DNA of 6,871 bases from Deltaproteobacteria bacterium (GCA_019308655.1 JAFDHS010000107.1:1-6871), one strand, 5' to 3'; shown: positions 1 through 5,816, counted from the first letter of the stretch. Notes: generated by a model not told the origin, from the letters alone. Program-made: numbers and translations.

Positions 1-760
1 TCAAAGTGCCGGTGTCGTCTTTAAAAGGAAACGCACTGACTTCCAACCACTCGGAGAGATTATCAGAGCAATAGCGGATGGTTCCCATACTGATCTTTCC
101 TGTAGTCAGTGTCTGGACAACCGGGCATCCCGAACATGGAGATTCTTTTTTTTGAAAGGTCTTATGGCATTTTGTGCCGATAATCGGAATCGTATCATCA
201 CACCTGTTAATTATCCATGGATTTGCCTGAACAATATTCATATCGGTATCAAGAACCACGAGTCCATCCTGTATGCCGTCAAAAATGTCCTGCAGAAAAC
301 GTTTTTGGTCCTTCAGATCCCGGGTCCTTTCCCGCACCGTATCTTCCAGCAAATCCTTTTGATTGCGCAAACGATCTTCCGCTTTTTTTATTCGCAGGGC
401 CGTATTGACCTGCGCGACCAATACATATCCGTCGATCGGTTTGCCCAAAAAAGCATCTGCGCCGGTTTCCAGGCCTTTAATATGACTTTCGGAGTTTGTT
501 TCAACCGCCGTAATCATGATAACCGGGATGTGACTTGTTTCCTTATCGGATTTGAGTCTTTTGCAAACCTCATATCCATCCATTTCCGGCATTTTAATGT
601 CAAGCAGAATCGTGTCGGGCAACTCTGCTTTTGCTTTTCCTATACCTTCAATTCCCGATAGCGCGGTTATGATCTCGCAATGGGGAATCAGGTTTTTCAG
701 CAAGGCTGAAATAGTAACCAGGTTGTCCGGTTTGTCATCAATCGCTAATATTTTTGGCAT
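1..760 (-). CDS. Response regulator receiver-PAS protein, N-terminal part (truncated by window edge)
   Basis: The minus strand is open from ATG at 760 to base 1 (253 codons, no stop), so the C-terminus lies outside the window. Residues 1-120 form a CheY-like receiver: acidic pair D8/D9 in AIDDKPDN, phospho-acceptor D54 in LLDIKMPEMDG, T84 in IMITA and K107 in GKPID. Residues about 125-160 are a charged heptad-like signalling helix (RNQKDLLEDTVRERTRDLKD). From about 157 a PAS domain begins (DGIQDGLVVLDTDMNIVQAN) carrying C198 and the pair C209/C212 in SPCSGCP. Receiver-PAS proteins of this type usually continue into a histidine kinase or another output domain, which cannot be seen here. The start is fixed by an in-frame TGA a few codons upstream (TGA-TAT-ACC-ATG); no good Shine-Dalgarno is visible. 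It is cytoplasmic as far as seen, with no membrane segment. The output domain and stimulus are unknown. Confidence 0.88.
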   Translation of the reverse strand, partial: MPKILAIDDKPDNLVTISALLKNLIPHCEIITALSGIEGIGKAKAELPDTILLDIKMPEMDGYEVCKRLKSDKETSHIPVIMITAVETNSESHIKGLETGADAFLGKPIDGYVLVAQVNTALRIKKAEDRLRNQKDLLEDTVRERTRDLKDQKRFLQDIFDGIQDGLVVLDTDMNIVQANPWIINRCDDTIPIIGTKCHKTFQKKESPCSGCPVVQTLTTGKISMGTIRYCSDNLSEWLEVSAFPFKDDTGTL

Positions 761-820
761 GGTATATCAATATGTCTGCAATATTCATAATTAAAAATTC
801 GATTATAATTATCATAAGTT

Positions 821-828
821 AAAGGCAG
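821..828. repeat. Left copy of 8-bp target-site duplication (AAAGGCAG)
   Basis: AAAGGCAG at 821-828 is repeated exactly at 1013-1020, directly flanking the inverted-repeat element at 829-1012. A direct repeat at both borders is the expected footprint of transposition. It lies about 60 bp upstream of the receiver-PAS start, so the insertion may have altered that gene's upstream region. Confidence 0.6.
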
Positions 829-1012
829 GGAGCTTCTCAATAACCTGGGGTAAAAGGGGATCTCAATCTCATTTTTTTGCCGTGAAAATCCCCCTAAATC
901 CCCCTTTAAAAAAGGGGGACTTGCAGTTGTCTCCCCCCTTTCCCTTTCCCCCCTTTTTTAAAGGGGGGCAGGGGGGGATTTTTATAATATCCCCAGGTTA
1001 TTGAGAAGTTAC
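829..1012. mobile_element. MITE-like non-autonomous element, 184 bp, nested palindromes
   Basis: The two ends are inverted repeats: CTTCTCAATAACCTGGGG at 833-850 is matched perfectly in inverted orientation at 991-1008 (18/18). The match runs out to the borders with two mismatches (left end GGAGCTTCTC, inverted right end GTAACTTCTC). Immediately outside is an 8-bp direct repeat (821-828 and 1013-1020). There is no room for a transposase, so this is a miniature element mobilised in trans or a fossil. An 8-bp duplication with a GTAA terminus is what the IS66 family is known for, so an IS66-type origin is possible; the left end no longer reads GTAA. The interior holds a second inverted pair (885-918 and 948-983), so the whole element could fold as a long hairpin in RNA or a cruciform in DNA. 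Confidence 0.65.
885..983. repeat. Inner inverted repeat of C5/G5 palindromes
   Basis: The left arm (885-918) reads AAAAT-C5-TAAAT-C5-TTTAAAAAA-G5. The right arm (948-983), read on the other strand, is AAAAAT-C7-TG-C6-TTTAAAAAA-G6. Each arm contains its own CCCCCTTTAAAAAAGGGGG-type palindrome, and the arms pair with each other. Between them lies a pyrimidine tract (933-953: C6-T3-C3-T3-C6) whose complement is G-rich. The A/T-C5-8/G5-8 style matches high-copy intergenic repeats seen in many environmental anaerobe genomes (general knowledge). Confidence 0.6.
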
Positions 1013-1020
1013 AAAGGCAG
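1013..1020. repeat. Right copy of 8-bp target-site duplication (AAAGGCAG)
   Basis: Exact copy of 821-828, next to the right end of the inverted-repeat element. Removing 829-1020 would leave a single AAAGGCAG, giving a simple reconstruction of the empty site. Confidence 0.6.
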
Positions 1021-1204
1021 TAACTATCCAATTGAAATAACAGGACTTTTTTTTAAAAAGATTATAACTATAATGAATTGATGGATGCATGTCAATCAAT
1101 AAAGGCAATCATATTTTACGTATAAGATCTCCGTTTCCACATTTTGCGGTCTCAAACTACAGCACCTGATGATCAATGCCAAAACGATGAAACCGGCTGT
1201 TCCG

Positions 1205-1220
1205 GCTGGTCATGATCAGC
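1205..1220. promoter_or_regulatory. Near-perfect palindrome GCTGGTCATGATCAGC (operator-like)
   Basis: Seven of eight base pairs of the 16-bp dyad are symmetric; only the fifth pair mismatches. It lies about 50 bp upstream of the candidate -35 element of the NIL-ferredoxin gene, a position suited to an activator or distal operator. No regulator family is assigned. Confidence 0.25.
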
Positions 1221-1270
1221 ATCCCGGTTGTAAAAAGTATAATTTGTTCGTTTTATCTAAAACGTTACTG

Positions 1271-1300
1271 TTGACATGATTAAGTTAATTTCTTTATTTT
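1271..1300 (+). promoter_or_regulatory. Candidate sigma-70 type promoter for the NIL-ferredoxin/mnmA genes
   Basis: A consensus -35 hexamer TTGACA (1271-1276) is followed after 18 bp by TATTTT (1295-1300) in a very AT-rich tract. Transcription would start near 1307, leaving a leader of about 65 nt that includes the hairpin at 1321-1337 and the Shine-Dalgarno at 1360-1364. The -10 is only a fair match; another AT-rich hexamer, TATAAC (1304-1309), is too far from the -35. Confidence 0.45.
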
Positions 1301-1320
1301 AATTATAACATGATGGATTC

Positions 1321-1337
1321 GTAAAAAGTATTTTTAC
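1321..1337 (+). promoter_or_regulatory. Perfect 7-bp inverted repeat GTAAAAA-GTA-TTTTTAC in the leader
   Basis: Perfect dyad with a 3-nt centre, between the candidate promoter and the ribosome binding site. Its left half plus centre (GTAAAAAGTAT) is an exact 11-bp copy of 1230-1240 on the far side of the promoter. This could be an operator pair for a dimeric regulator; as an RNA hairpin it is weak (AT-rich). Confidence 0.3.
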
Positions 1338-1359
1338 AAGACTGTCATAATGGTTTAGC

Positions 1360-1364
1360 GGAGG
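1360..1364 (+). promoter_or_regulatory. Shine-Dalgarno GGAGG deciding the TTG start at 1373
   Basis: GGAGG lies 8 nt upstream of TTG 1373, ideal spacing. It supports the non-ATG initiation codon, which also begins the protein exactly where the NIL domain starts. Confidence 0.8.
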
Positions 1365-1372
1365 CGCATCCA

Positions 1373-1801
1373 TTGTATTCAAAAATTCTTATCCTCAAAT
1401 TCCCGGACACGGTGGTCGATAAACCGATAGTCAGTTACCTTGCCAAAGACTATGACCTTACTTTTAATATTCTCAAAGCTACGGTTCTTCCCCGAAAACA
1501 AGGAATAATGGTCCTTGAGTTGTATGGAACGAAAAAAAACTTCAAGGAAGGCGTAAAATATCTTAAAGAACAAGGGGTGCTTATTCAAAATGCCGCCCAG
1601 GGAATATGCCGGAACGATGAAAAATGCATACACTGTGGTGCATGCACCGCTGTTTGTCCCACGGGCGCCCTTTCCATCAAACATCCGGAAATGTACGTTG
1701 TTTTTGATGAAAAGAAATGCAGCATCTGCGAGCTCTGTATCCCCGCCTGTCCCACCAGGGCAATGCAAATCTGCCCGACTTCCGAAACTTTTTTTGAATG
1801 A
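1373..1801 (+). CDS. NIL-domain ferredoxin with two [4Fe-4S] motifs
   Basis: A 142-residue protein starting at TTG with a strong GGAGG. Residues 1-75 resemble the NIL domain (small ligand/regulatory fold first known from the C-terminus of methionine-importer ATPases): KILILKFPDTVVDKPIVSYL, then IMVLELYG. Residues 79-134 are a dicluster ferredoxin: C85-x2-C88-x2-C91-x3-C95-P and C116-x2-C119-x2-C122-x3-C126-P, predicted to hold two [4Fe-4S] clusters. Two further cysteines, C79 and C134, lie just outside the motifs. It is soluble and cytoplasmic, with no signal peptide. NIL-ferredoxins of anaerobes and methanogens have been linked to sulfur/homocysteine metabolism (established for a Methanosarcina homologue). 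The stop overlaps the mnmA start (ATGA, 1798-1801), so the products are probably translationally coupled. Inference: it delivers electrons, sulfur or a cluster to the thiouridylase. Family confidence is high; the role is speculative. Confidence 0.88.
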   Translation: MYSKILILKFPDTVVDKPIVSYLAKDYDLTFNILKATVLPRKQGIMVLELYGTKKNFKEGVKYLKEQGVLIQNAAQGICRNDEKCIHCGACTAVCPTGALSIKHPEMYVVFDEKKCSICELCIPACPTRAMQICPTSETFFE

Positions 1802-2823
1802 AACAGATAACAGCGATTGCCATCAGCGGCGGTATTGATTCTCTTGCGGCCGCATACCTTTTAAAAAAACAGGGGCATGACGTCACAGGGCTCCATTTTG
1901 TCACCGGATATGAAGCCAAGGCCCCCATGTCTCTTATTTCGGACCAACTGGGAATAACAATAAAAAATATTGACTGCAAAGCCGCGTTCAAAGCCAATGT
2001 TGTCGATTATTTTATACGAGCTTATCAGACCGGCAAAACACCCAATCCATGCATTGTATGTAACCTTTCAATAAAATTCGGGCTAATGCTTGACCTTGCC
2101 CGTAAACTGGGTGCATCTTCTCTTGCTACCGGACATTACGCAAGAATAAAAAAGGACGACGAAAGCAGGTTTCATCTGTTAAAAGGCATGGACCCGGCAA
2201 AGGACCAGTCTTATTTTCTGGCTTTTTTATCACAAAAACAACTTGCCCATACCTGCTTCCCCCTCGGTGGTATGACAAAATCAGAAGTGATAAGGCTGGC
2301 AAATGAAAAGGGACTGACCCCTGTTATAAAAAATGAAAGCCAGGATATCTGCTTTATAAAAAATAAAAGATATTCGGATTTTCTTGCCCTTCAGCCGGAC
2401 TTTGATCCGAAACCGGGCCTTATAGAAGATATGAAGGGCAGCATAATCGGCAAACACAAAGGGCTTCATTTGTTTACCATAGGCCAGAGACGCGGTATAA
2501 ACTGCCCTGCATCCGAACCTTATTATGTTATACGTTTCGATACGGATAATAACAAGTTGATCGTCGGTTTTAAAAAAGACTTACTTTCTTTGGAATGCAG
2601 GCTCACCAGCGTTAACTGGATAAATCAGAAACCCGTTTTACCCGTCAACGTCTTTACAAAACTCCGATATCGTCACCAAACGGTTGCCTCCACAGTGTTT
2701 CCCCTTGATAATAATAAAGCCGTCATCAGATTTAAAGTCCCGCAATCAGCAGTAACACCCGGACAAGGAGCTGTGTTTTATCACAATGATGAGGTCCTCG
2801 GAGCAGGATGGATTGACATTTAA
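1798..2823 (+). CDS. mnmA: tRNA-specific 2-thiouridylase, MnmA family (short form)
   Basis: MnmA activates U34 of tRNA-Lys/Glu/Gln with ATP and inserts sulfur to give 2-thiouridine. Visible signatures: PP-loop SGGIDS (10-15), TPNPCIVCN (81-89) followed by IKF, ATGHYAR (110-116), KDQSYFL (135-141), SQDICFI (181-187), TIGQRRG (227-233), and the C-terminal barrel ending TPGQGAVFY...GAGW. The two catalytic cysteines correspond to C88 and C185. An extra C85 makes a CxxC+C set, the arrangement associated with [4Fe-4S]-dependent tRNA thiolases, unlike the DxxC+C of the E. coli enzyme. At 341 aa it is shorter than E. coli MnmA (about 368). The main loss is between the PP-loop and CxxC (residues 35-60), and the PP-loop has Ile and a single Ser (GGIDSL) instead of GGVDSS. 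It may therefore be a paralogue alongside a standard MnmA elsewhere. It overlaps the NIL-ferredoxin by 4 nt and lacks its own Shine-Dalgarno, so it is probably coupled. Confidence 0.92.
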   Translation: MKQITAIAISGGIDSLAAAYLLKKQGHDVTGLHFVTGYEAKAPMSLISDQLGITIKNIDCKAAFKANVVDYFIRAYQTGKTPNPCIVCNLSIKFGLMLDLARKLGASSLATGHYARIKKDDESRFHLLKGMDPAKDQSYFLAFLSQKQLAHTCFPLGGMTKSEVIRLANEKGLTPVIKNESQDICFIKNKRYSDFLALQPDFDPKPGLIEDMKGSIIGKHKGLHLFTIGQRRGINCPASEPYYVIRFDTDNNKLIVGFKKDLLSLECRLTSVNWINQKPVLPVNVFTKLRYRHQTVASTVFPLDNNKAVIRFKVPQSAVTPGQGAVFYHNDEVLGAGWIDI

Positions 2824-2828
2824 AAGTT

Positions 2829-2957
2829 AAAAGTGAACTAAAGTTTGAAGTGAGCTAAAGTTAATGAGTCGCTTCGCTCCATCTTTTTTTTATATAAAAT
2901 TGACAGAATACCTTAACTTTAGGCACTTTAGATCACTTTAGTCACTTCACACTTTTT
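2829..2957. repeat. Palindromic intergenic repeat, copy 1 (CTAAAG/CTTTAG arms)
   Basis: Begins 5 nt after the mnmA stop. The ends are AAAAGTG (2829-2835) and CACTTTT (2950-2956). The left arm has CTAAAG at 2838 and 2855; the right arm has CTTTAG at 2917, 2926 and 2936. The innermost arms CTAAAGTTAA (2855-2864) and TTAACTTTAG (2913-2922) pair perfectly. The loop contains GAGTCGCTTCG followed by a T-rich and TATATAAA tract. A second copy sits at 4365-4498; 29 bases (2848-2876 and 4368-4396) are identical. It could act as a stem-loop that ends or stabilises the mnmA message, or be a mobile palindromic element. Confidence 0.75.
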
Positions 2958-2977
2958 GTGCCTTTAAAAAGCACAAA
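2955..2977 (+). other. Hairpin TTTGTGC-9 nt-GCACAAA after repeat copy 1
   Basis: A perfect 7-bp stem (2955-2961 with 2971-2977) and a 9-nt A-rich loop, lying between repeat copy 1 and mtaB. A short TTT follows, so it is at best a weak terminator. It may simply be an adjunct of the repeat. Confidence 0.3.
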
Positions 2978-3021
2978 TTTCAAAATTAAGCGCCTAAAAC
3001 CCAAAAAAAGAATATAGACTA

Positions 3022-4341
3022 ATGAAATATGCCCTGACAACTTTAGGATGCAAAGTAAATCAGTGTGAATCGGCTGCCATGGCCCAATCCCTGAAAGAGG
3101 CGGGGTGGGTTCGCGCTCAACGCAATGAAATGGCCGATCTGTGTATTATAAATACCTGCACGGTTACCCGTAAAGCATCCATGCAGTCAAGACAGAGCAT
3201 CCGAAAGGCAATACGAGCCAACCCGGATGCATTCATAGTGGTTACCGGCTGTTATGCCCAGACTGAACCGGATATTATTAAAAAGATAGCCGGTATAAAC
3301 TATATCATAGGCAACTCCGATAAACACAGGATCCCGGAGATTATAATATCTTTACTATCTTCCAACAAAATTAATCGCCCCCCCTCCCCTCTCCTCATCC
3401 ACAATGATATCAGCCGATCACGAAGCTTCAAACATATGCCGGCAAGTGCCTGTGGGAACCGAACAAGACCCTTTTTAAAAATTCAGGACGGGTGTGATGA
3501 CTTCTGCACATACTGCATTGTCCCTTATGCACGAGGCCGCAGCCGAAGCATGCCTCCTGAAAACGTATTAAAAAGCATCGAACAACTTAAAAAAGCCGGA
3601 TACCGTGAAACCGTTCTTACCGGTATTCATCTTGGCCGCTATGGACTTGATCTTTCCCCGCCAACCGACTTTTTCGGTTTGTTAAAACATATTCATGACG
3701 CAAGGCCTATTGAACGTATACGAATCAGCTCCATAGAACCTTGTGAACTCAGTGAGGAGATCATAAGGTTGGTAACAAAATCCGATATTTTTTGTAATCA
3801 TTTCCATATTCCTTTGCAAAGCGGCGATGATCTTGTTCTGAAAAAAATGCACCGGCCCTATACTTCCTCATTTTTCAGGGAACTGATCATTAAAATCCAT
3901 CAACTGAACCCTGATGCCGCAATCGGTGTCGACACCCTGATCGGTTTCCCTGGAGAGACCGAAGCGGCATTTGAGAATACATACACTTTAATAGAAAAAC
4001 TGCCTGTTGCTTATCTGCATGTCTTCCCTTTTTCGCCTCGCGAGGGAACACCTGCATGCCGATACACCGACCAACTCCACCCCCAGGTGATAAAGGCAAG
4101 GTGCCAAAAAATGCGGGAACTGGGAATAGATAAAAAAACCAAGTTTTATTCCAAATTTACAGGGAAAAGCGTCGAGGTACTTATTGAGGAAAAAAGAGAT
4201 GTCAAAACAGGACGTTTAAAGGGAATAACATCAAATTACCTGACCGTTCTTCCGGACGGGACGGATGATCTGAAAAACACCATTGCCAAAGTCAGGATTG
4301 ACAAAGTGAATGACAGTGATTCGTTACTGGGAAAGCTGTAA
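3022..4341 (+). CDS. mtaB: tRNA t6A37 methylthiotransferase MtaB (radical SAM)
   Basis: MtaB converts N6-threonylcarbamoyladenosine at position 37 of ANN-decoding tRNAs to its 2-methylthio form, using SAM and two [4Fe-4S] clusters. The 439 residues show the full family layout. The N-terminal methylthiotransferase domain has C10 (TLGCKVNQCES), C46 (INTCTVT) and C77 (TGCYAQ) for the auxiliary cluster. The radical-SAM core has C158-x3-C162-x2-C165 (QDGCDDFCTYCIVPYARG), with HIPLQSGDD (262-270) and IGVDTLIGFPGET (301-313) further on. A TRAM-like RNA-binding domain spans about 378-436. GCKVNQ(C)E points to MtaB rather than MiaB or RimO. The start is supported by the family N-terminus (MKYALTTLGC); the ribosome binding site is weak (A-rich). 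It is same-strand with mnmA but 198 bp away, with a palindromic repeat in between, so co-transcription is uncertain. It converges with pyrC. Confidence 0.94.
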   Translation: MKYALTTLGCKVNQCESAAMAQSLKEAGWVRAQRNEMADLCIINTCTVTRKASMQSRQSIRKAIRANPDAFIVVTGCYAQTEPDIIKKIAGINYIIGNSDKHRIPEIIISLLSSNKINRPPSPLLIHNDISRSRSFKHMPASACGNRTRPFLKIQDGCDDFCTYCIVPYARGRSRSMPPENVLKSIEQLKKAGYRETVLTGIHLGRYGLDLSPPTDFFGLLKHIHDARPIERIRISSIEPCELSEEIIRLVTKSDIFCNHFHIPLQSGDDLVLKKMHRPYTSSFFRELIIKIHQLNPDAAIGVDTLIGFPGETEAAFENTYTLIEKLPVAYLHVFPFSPREGTPACRYTDQLHPQVIKARCQKMRELGIDKKTKFYSKFTGKSVEVLIEEKRDVKTGRLKGITSNYLTVLPDGTDDLKNTIAKVRIDKVNDSDSLLGKL

Positions 4342-4364
4342 AACAGACAGATTACGCCGTTCCC

Positions 4365-4498
4365 AAAAAGTGAGCTAAAGTTAATGAGTCGCTTCGATCC
4401 GTCTTTTTATATATAAATTTGCCGGAACACCTTTTTTAAGACGTGTCACCGACACGTCTCTACAAACGTTTAGCTCACTTTAGGCTCTTCACACTTTA
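4365..4498. repeat. Palindromic intergenic repeat, copy 2, filling the mtaB/pyrC convergent gap
   Basis: Starts 24 nt after the mtaB stop and ends against the pyrC stop (TAG, minus strand, 4499-4501). Arms AAAGTGAGCTAAA (4367-4379) and TTTAGCTCACTTT (4469-4481) pair perfectly. It is in the same orientation as copy 1, with an identical block (4368-4396) and a very similar loop (GTCTTTTTATATATAAA). The right ends also agree (CTTCACACTTT in both copies). In this copy a separate hairpin (4439-4459) replaces the inner TTAACTTTAG arm. Placed between convergent genes, it may act as a two-way terminator, although neither side has a classical GC stem plus U-run. Confidence 0.75.
4439..4459. repeat. 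Perfect 9-bp hairpin AGACGTGTC-ACC-GACACGTCT nested in repeat copy 2
   Basis: Perfect 9-bp dyad with a 3-nt centre, absent from copy 1 at the matching place, so it is probably a second small element inserted in or recombined with the larger repeat. No U-run follows on either strand, which argues against a simple terminator. Confidence 0.55.
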
Positions 4499-5806
4499 CT
4501 AAGAAACAGACAATTCATCCAACACAATCTTACCGCCGACCATGGCAAGGACCGCCTTGCCCTTCATGTTCCAGCCATCAAAAGGCGTATTCCGGCTGAG
4601 TGAACAAGAATCAGCCGAATTGAAGGTATAGGATATATCCTGGTCAATGATGGTAATATCGGCCGGAGCACCGACTTTTAATCTGTTGTCAAGTCCAAGG
4701 ATACGTCCCGGGTTTATGGACATTTTTTCAACAAGACCCTCCAAAGAAATCACATCCTCTTCAACCAGTTTCAAAGCCAATGAGACCGAAGTTTCAAGAC
4801 CTGTTATGCCATTGGCCGCCAGGTCGAATTCCAGTTCCTTTTCAAGGGACGAATGAGGCGCATGGTCAGTGGCTATTACATCAATGGTTCCATCAGCAAG
4901 GCCTTTTCGTACGGCATCTCTGTCCTGGTAAGACCTCAAGGGAGGACTCATCTTCGCGTTTGTATTATATCCCTTAACCGCCTCCTCGGTAAGTGTGAAA
5001 TAATGAGGTGCCGTTTCAGCAGTGACCGGCGCTCCCCTTTTTTTTGCCTCCCTTATGGCATGCACGGATTCTTTAGTACTGACATGACAAATGTGAACAG
5101 GAGAGCCGGTTAATTCACAAAGAGCGATATCACGCATTACCATTATACTTTCTGCTGCATTGGGTATTCCGGGAAGTCCCATGCGTGTTGCCAGAGCACT
5201 CTCGTTCATAACGCCGGCACCTGCAAGACTCAGTTCTTCACAATGGGAAATTAGCGGAAGGCCGAATCCCTTGGCATACTCGAAAGCTCTGCGCATCAAT
5301 TGGGAATCCATCACCGGTCTGCCGTCATTTGAAAGAGCAACGACCCCGGCAGCTTTTAATTCACCATATTCGCAGAGCCCTTCTTCTTTAAGTCCTAAGC
5401 TTATTGCAGCAATGGGATAGACCCGAACGGAATCGGCTTCCTTTGCTTTCTTTTTTATATATTCCGTTATCTGCCCATTATCATTGACAGGATTTGTATT
5501 GGGCATACAGCAAAGTGCCGTAAAGCCCCCTTTGGCCGCAGCGAGGCAACCGGTCTTTATTGTTTCCTTATATTCATGTCCGGGTTCTCGGAGGTGGACA
5601 TGCATATCAACAAGACCGGGCGTAACAATTTTACCGGACGCATCAATGATCCTGTCTACGGAACCTTTCTCCACATCTTTATCAGGATCATGATTGTTTA
5701 TGGCAATGATTTTTCCGTCCTTAATAAAGATATCCATGACACCGGTCGGATTTCCGGGGTCAATGACTTTACCTATCCATGACACCGGTCGGATTTCCGG
5801 GGTCAA
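4499..5806 (-). CDS. pyrC: Dihydroorotase, class I (5' end disrupted by tandem duplication)
   Basis: Dihydroorotase closes carbamoyl-aspartate to dihydroorotate, the third step of pyrimidine synthesis. The open frame gives 435 residues from TTG 5806. Metal ligands of the amidohydrolase fold are present: H69 and H71 (DMHVHLREPG), D161 (SNDGRPV), H188 (SHCE), H241 (CHVST) and D314 (ATDHAPH). Asp at 161 instead of a carbamylated lysine is typical of class I (Aquifex/Bacillus type), some of which work in a complex with PyrB. Residues 1-11 (MTPEIRPVSWI) are not homologous: they are out-of-frame translation of a duplicated 43-bp block. The natural start is ATG 5834, giving an ancestral protein of about 430 aa. 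As sequenced, this frame can start only at weak sites: TTG 5806, GTG 5785, or ATG 5737, which would lose the first strand. It overlaps the end of pyrB. Product identity is very sure; whether it is expressed is not. Confidence 0.9.
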   Translation of the reverse strand: MTPEIRPVSWIGKVIDPGNPTGVMDIFIKDGKIIAINNHDPDKDVEKGSVDRIIDASGKIVTPGLVDMHVHLREPGHEYKETIKTGCLAAAKGGFTALCCMPNTNPVNDNGQITEYIKKKAKEADSVRVYPIAAISLGLKEEGLCEYGELKAAGVVALSNDGRPVMDSQLMRRAFEYAKGFGLPLISHCEELSLAGAGVMNESALATRMGLPGIPNAAESIMVMRDIALCELTGSPVHICHVSTKESVHAIREAKKRGAPVTAETAPHYFTLTEEAVKGYNTNAKMSPPLRSYQDRDAVRKGLADGTIDVIATDHAPHSSLEKELEFDLAANGITGLETSVSLALKLVEEDVISLEGLVEKMSINPGRILGLDNRLKVGAPADITIIDQDISYTFNSADSCSLSRNTPFDGWNMKGKAVLAMVGGKIVLDELSVS

Positions 5807-5816
5807 TGACTTTACC
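5731..5816. repeat. Exact 43-bp tandem duplication in the 5' end of pyrC
   Basis: Bases 5731-5773 and 5774-5816 are identical (43/43) and abut with no spacer; identity ends sharply on both sides. The unit encodes the start of PyrC (GKVIDPGNPTGVMD). Because 43 is not a multiple of three, the second unit is read in a shifted frame, giving an early TAA. Removing one unit restores a perfect PyrC N-terminus. Confidence 0.97.

Larger units (their letters stand above)
1021..1372. other. Gene-free region upstream of the NIL-ferredoxin gene
   Basis: No coding frame on either strand looks protein-like across these 350 bases, and no tRNA or riboswitch family is recognised. The stretch is AT-rich with a more GC-balanced island at about 1130-1230, which contains a near-perfect 16-bp palindrome (1205-1220). 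The stretch also contains an 11-bp direct repeat (1230-1240, 1321-1331), a candidate promoter (1271-1300) and a short hairpin (1321-1337). A lone TATAAT occurs at 1069-1074 without a credible -35. Confidence 0.5.

Noticed and set aside
152..661. Plus-strand frame of 169 codons at the left edge
   Set aside because: It is the antisense of the receiver-PAS gene, whose minus frame is open for 253 codons with all receiver residues; the plus-strand translation has no recognisable domain.
933..953. G-quadruplex on the minus strand in the MITE
   Set aside because: Only three G-runs (6, 3, 6) are present; a four-tract three-tetrad quadruplex cannot be formed cleanly.
1081..1260. Riboswitch or small RNA upstream of the NIL-ferredoxin gene
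   Set aside because: Scattered short dyads exist (AACCGG/CCGGTT, the 16-bp palindrome) but no known riboswitch core is recognised and no continuous structure stands out.
2900..2932. Promoter for mtaB starting at TTGACA 2900-2905
   Set aside because: No acceptable -10 at 16-18 bp, and the hexamer is changed to TTGCCG in repeat copy 2, so it looks incidental to the repeat.
4365..4498. Classical rho-independent terminator between mtaB and pyrC
   Set aside because: The stems are long and AT-rich, and the GC hairpin at 4439-4459 lacks a following U-run on either strand; it is better described as an intergenic repeat with possible terminator action.
4499..5806. Taking TTG 5806 as the true pyrC start
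   Set aside because: The first eleven residues are the duplicated block read out of frame; the native ATG 5834 with AGGAGG is obvious. It remains only a possible fallback start.
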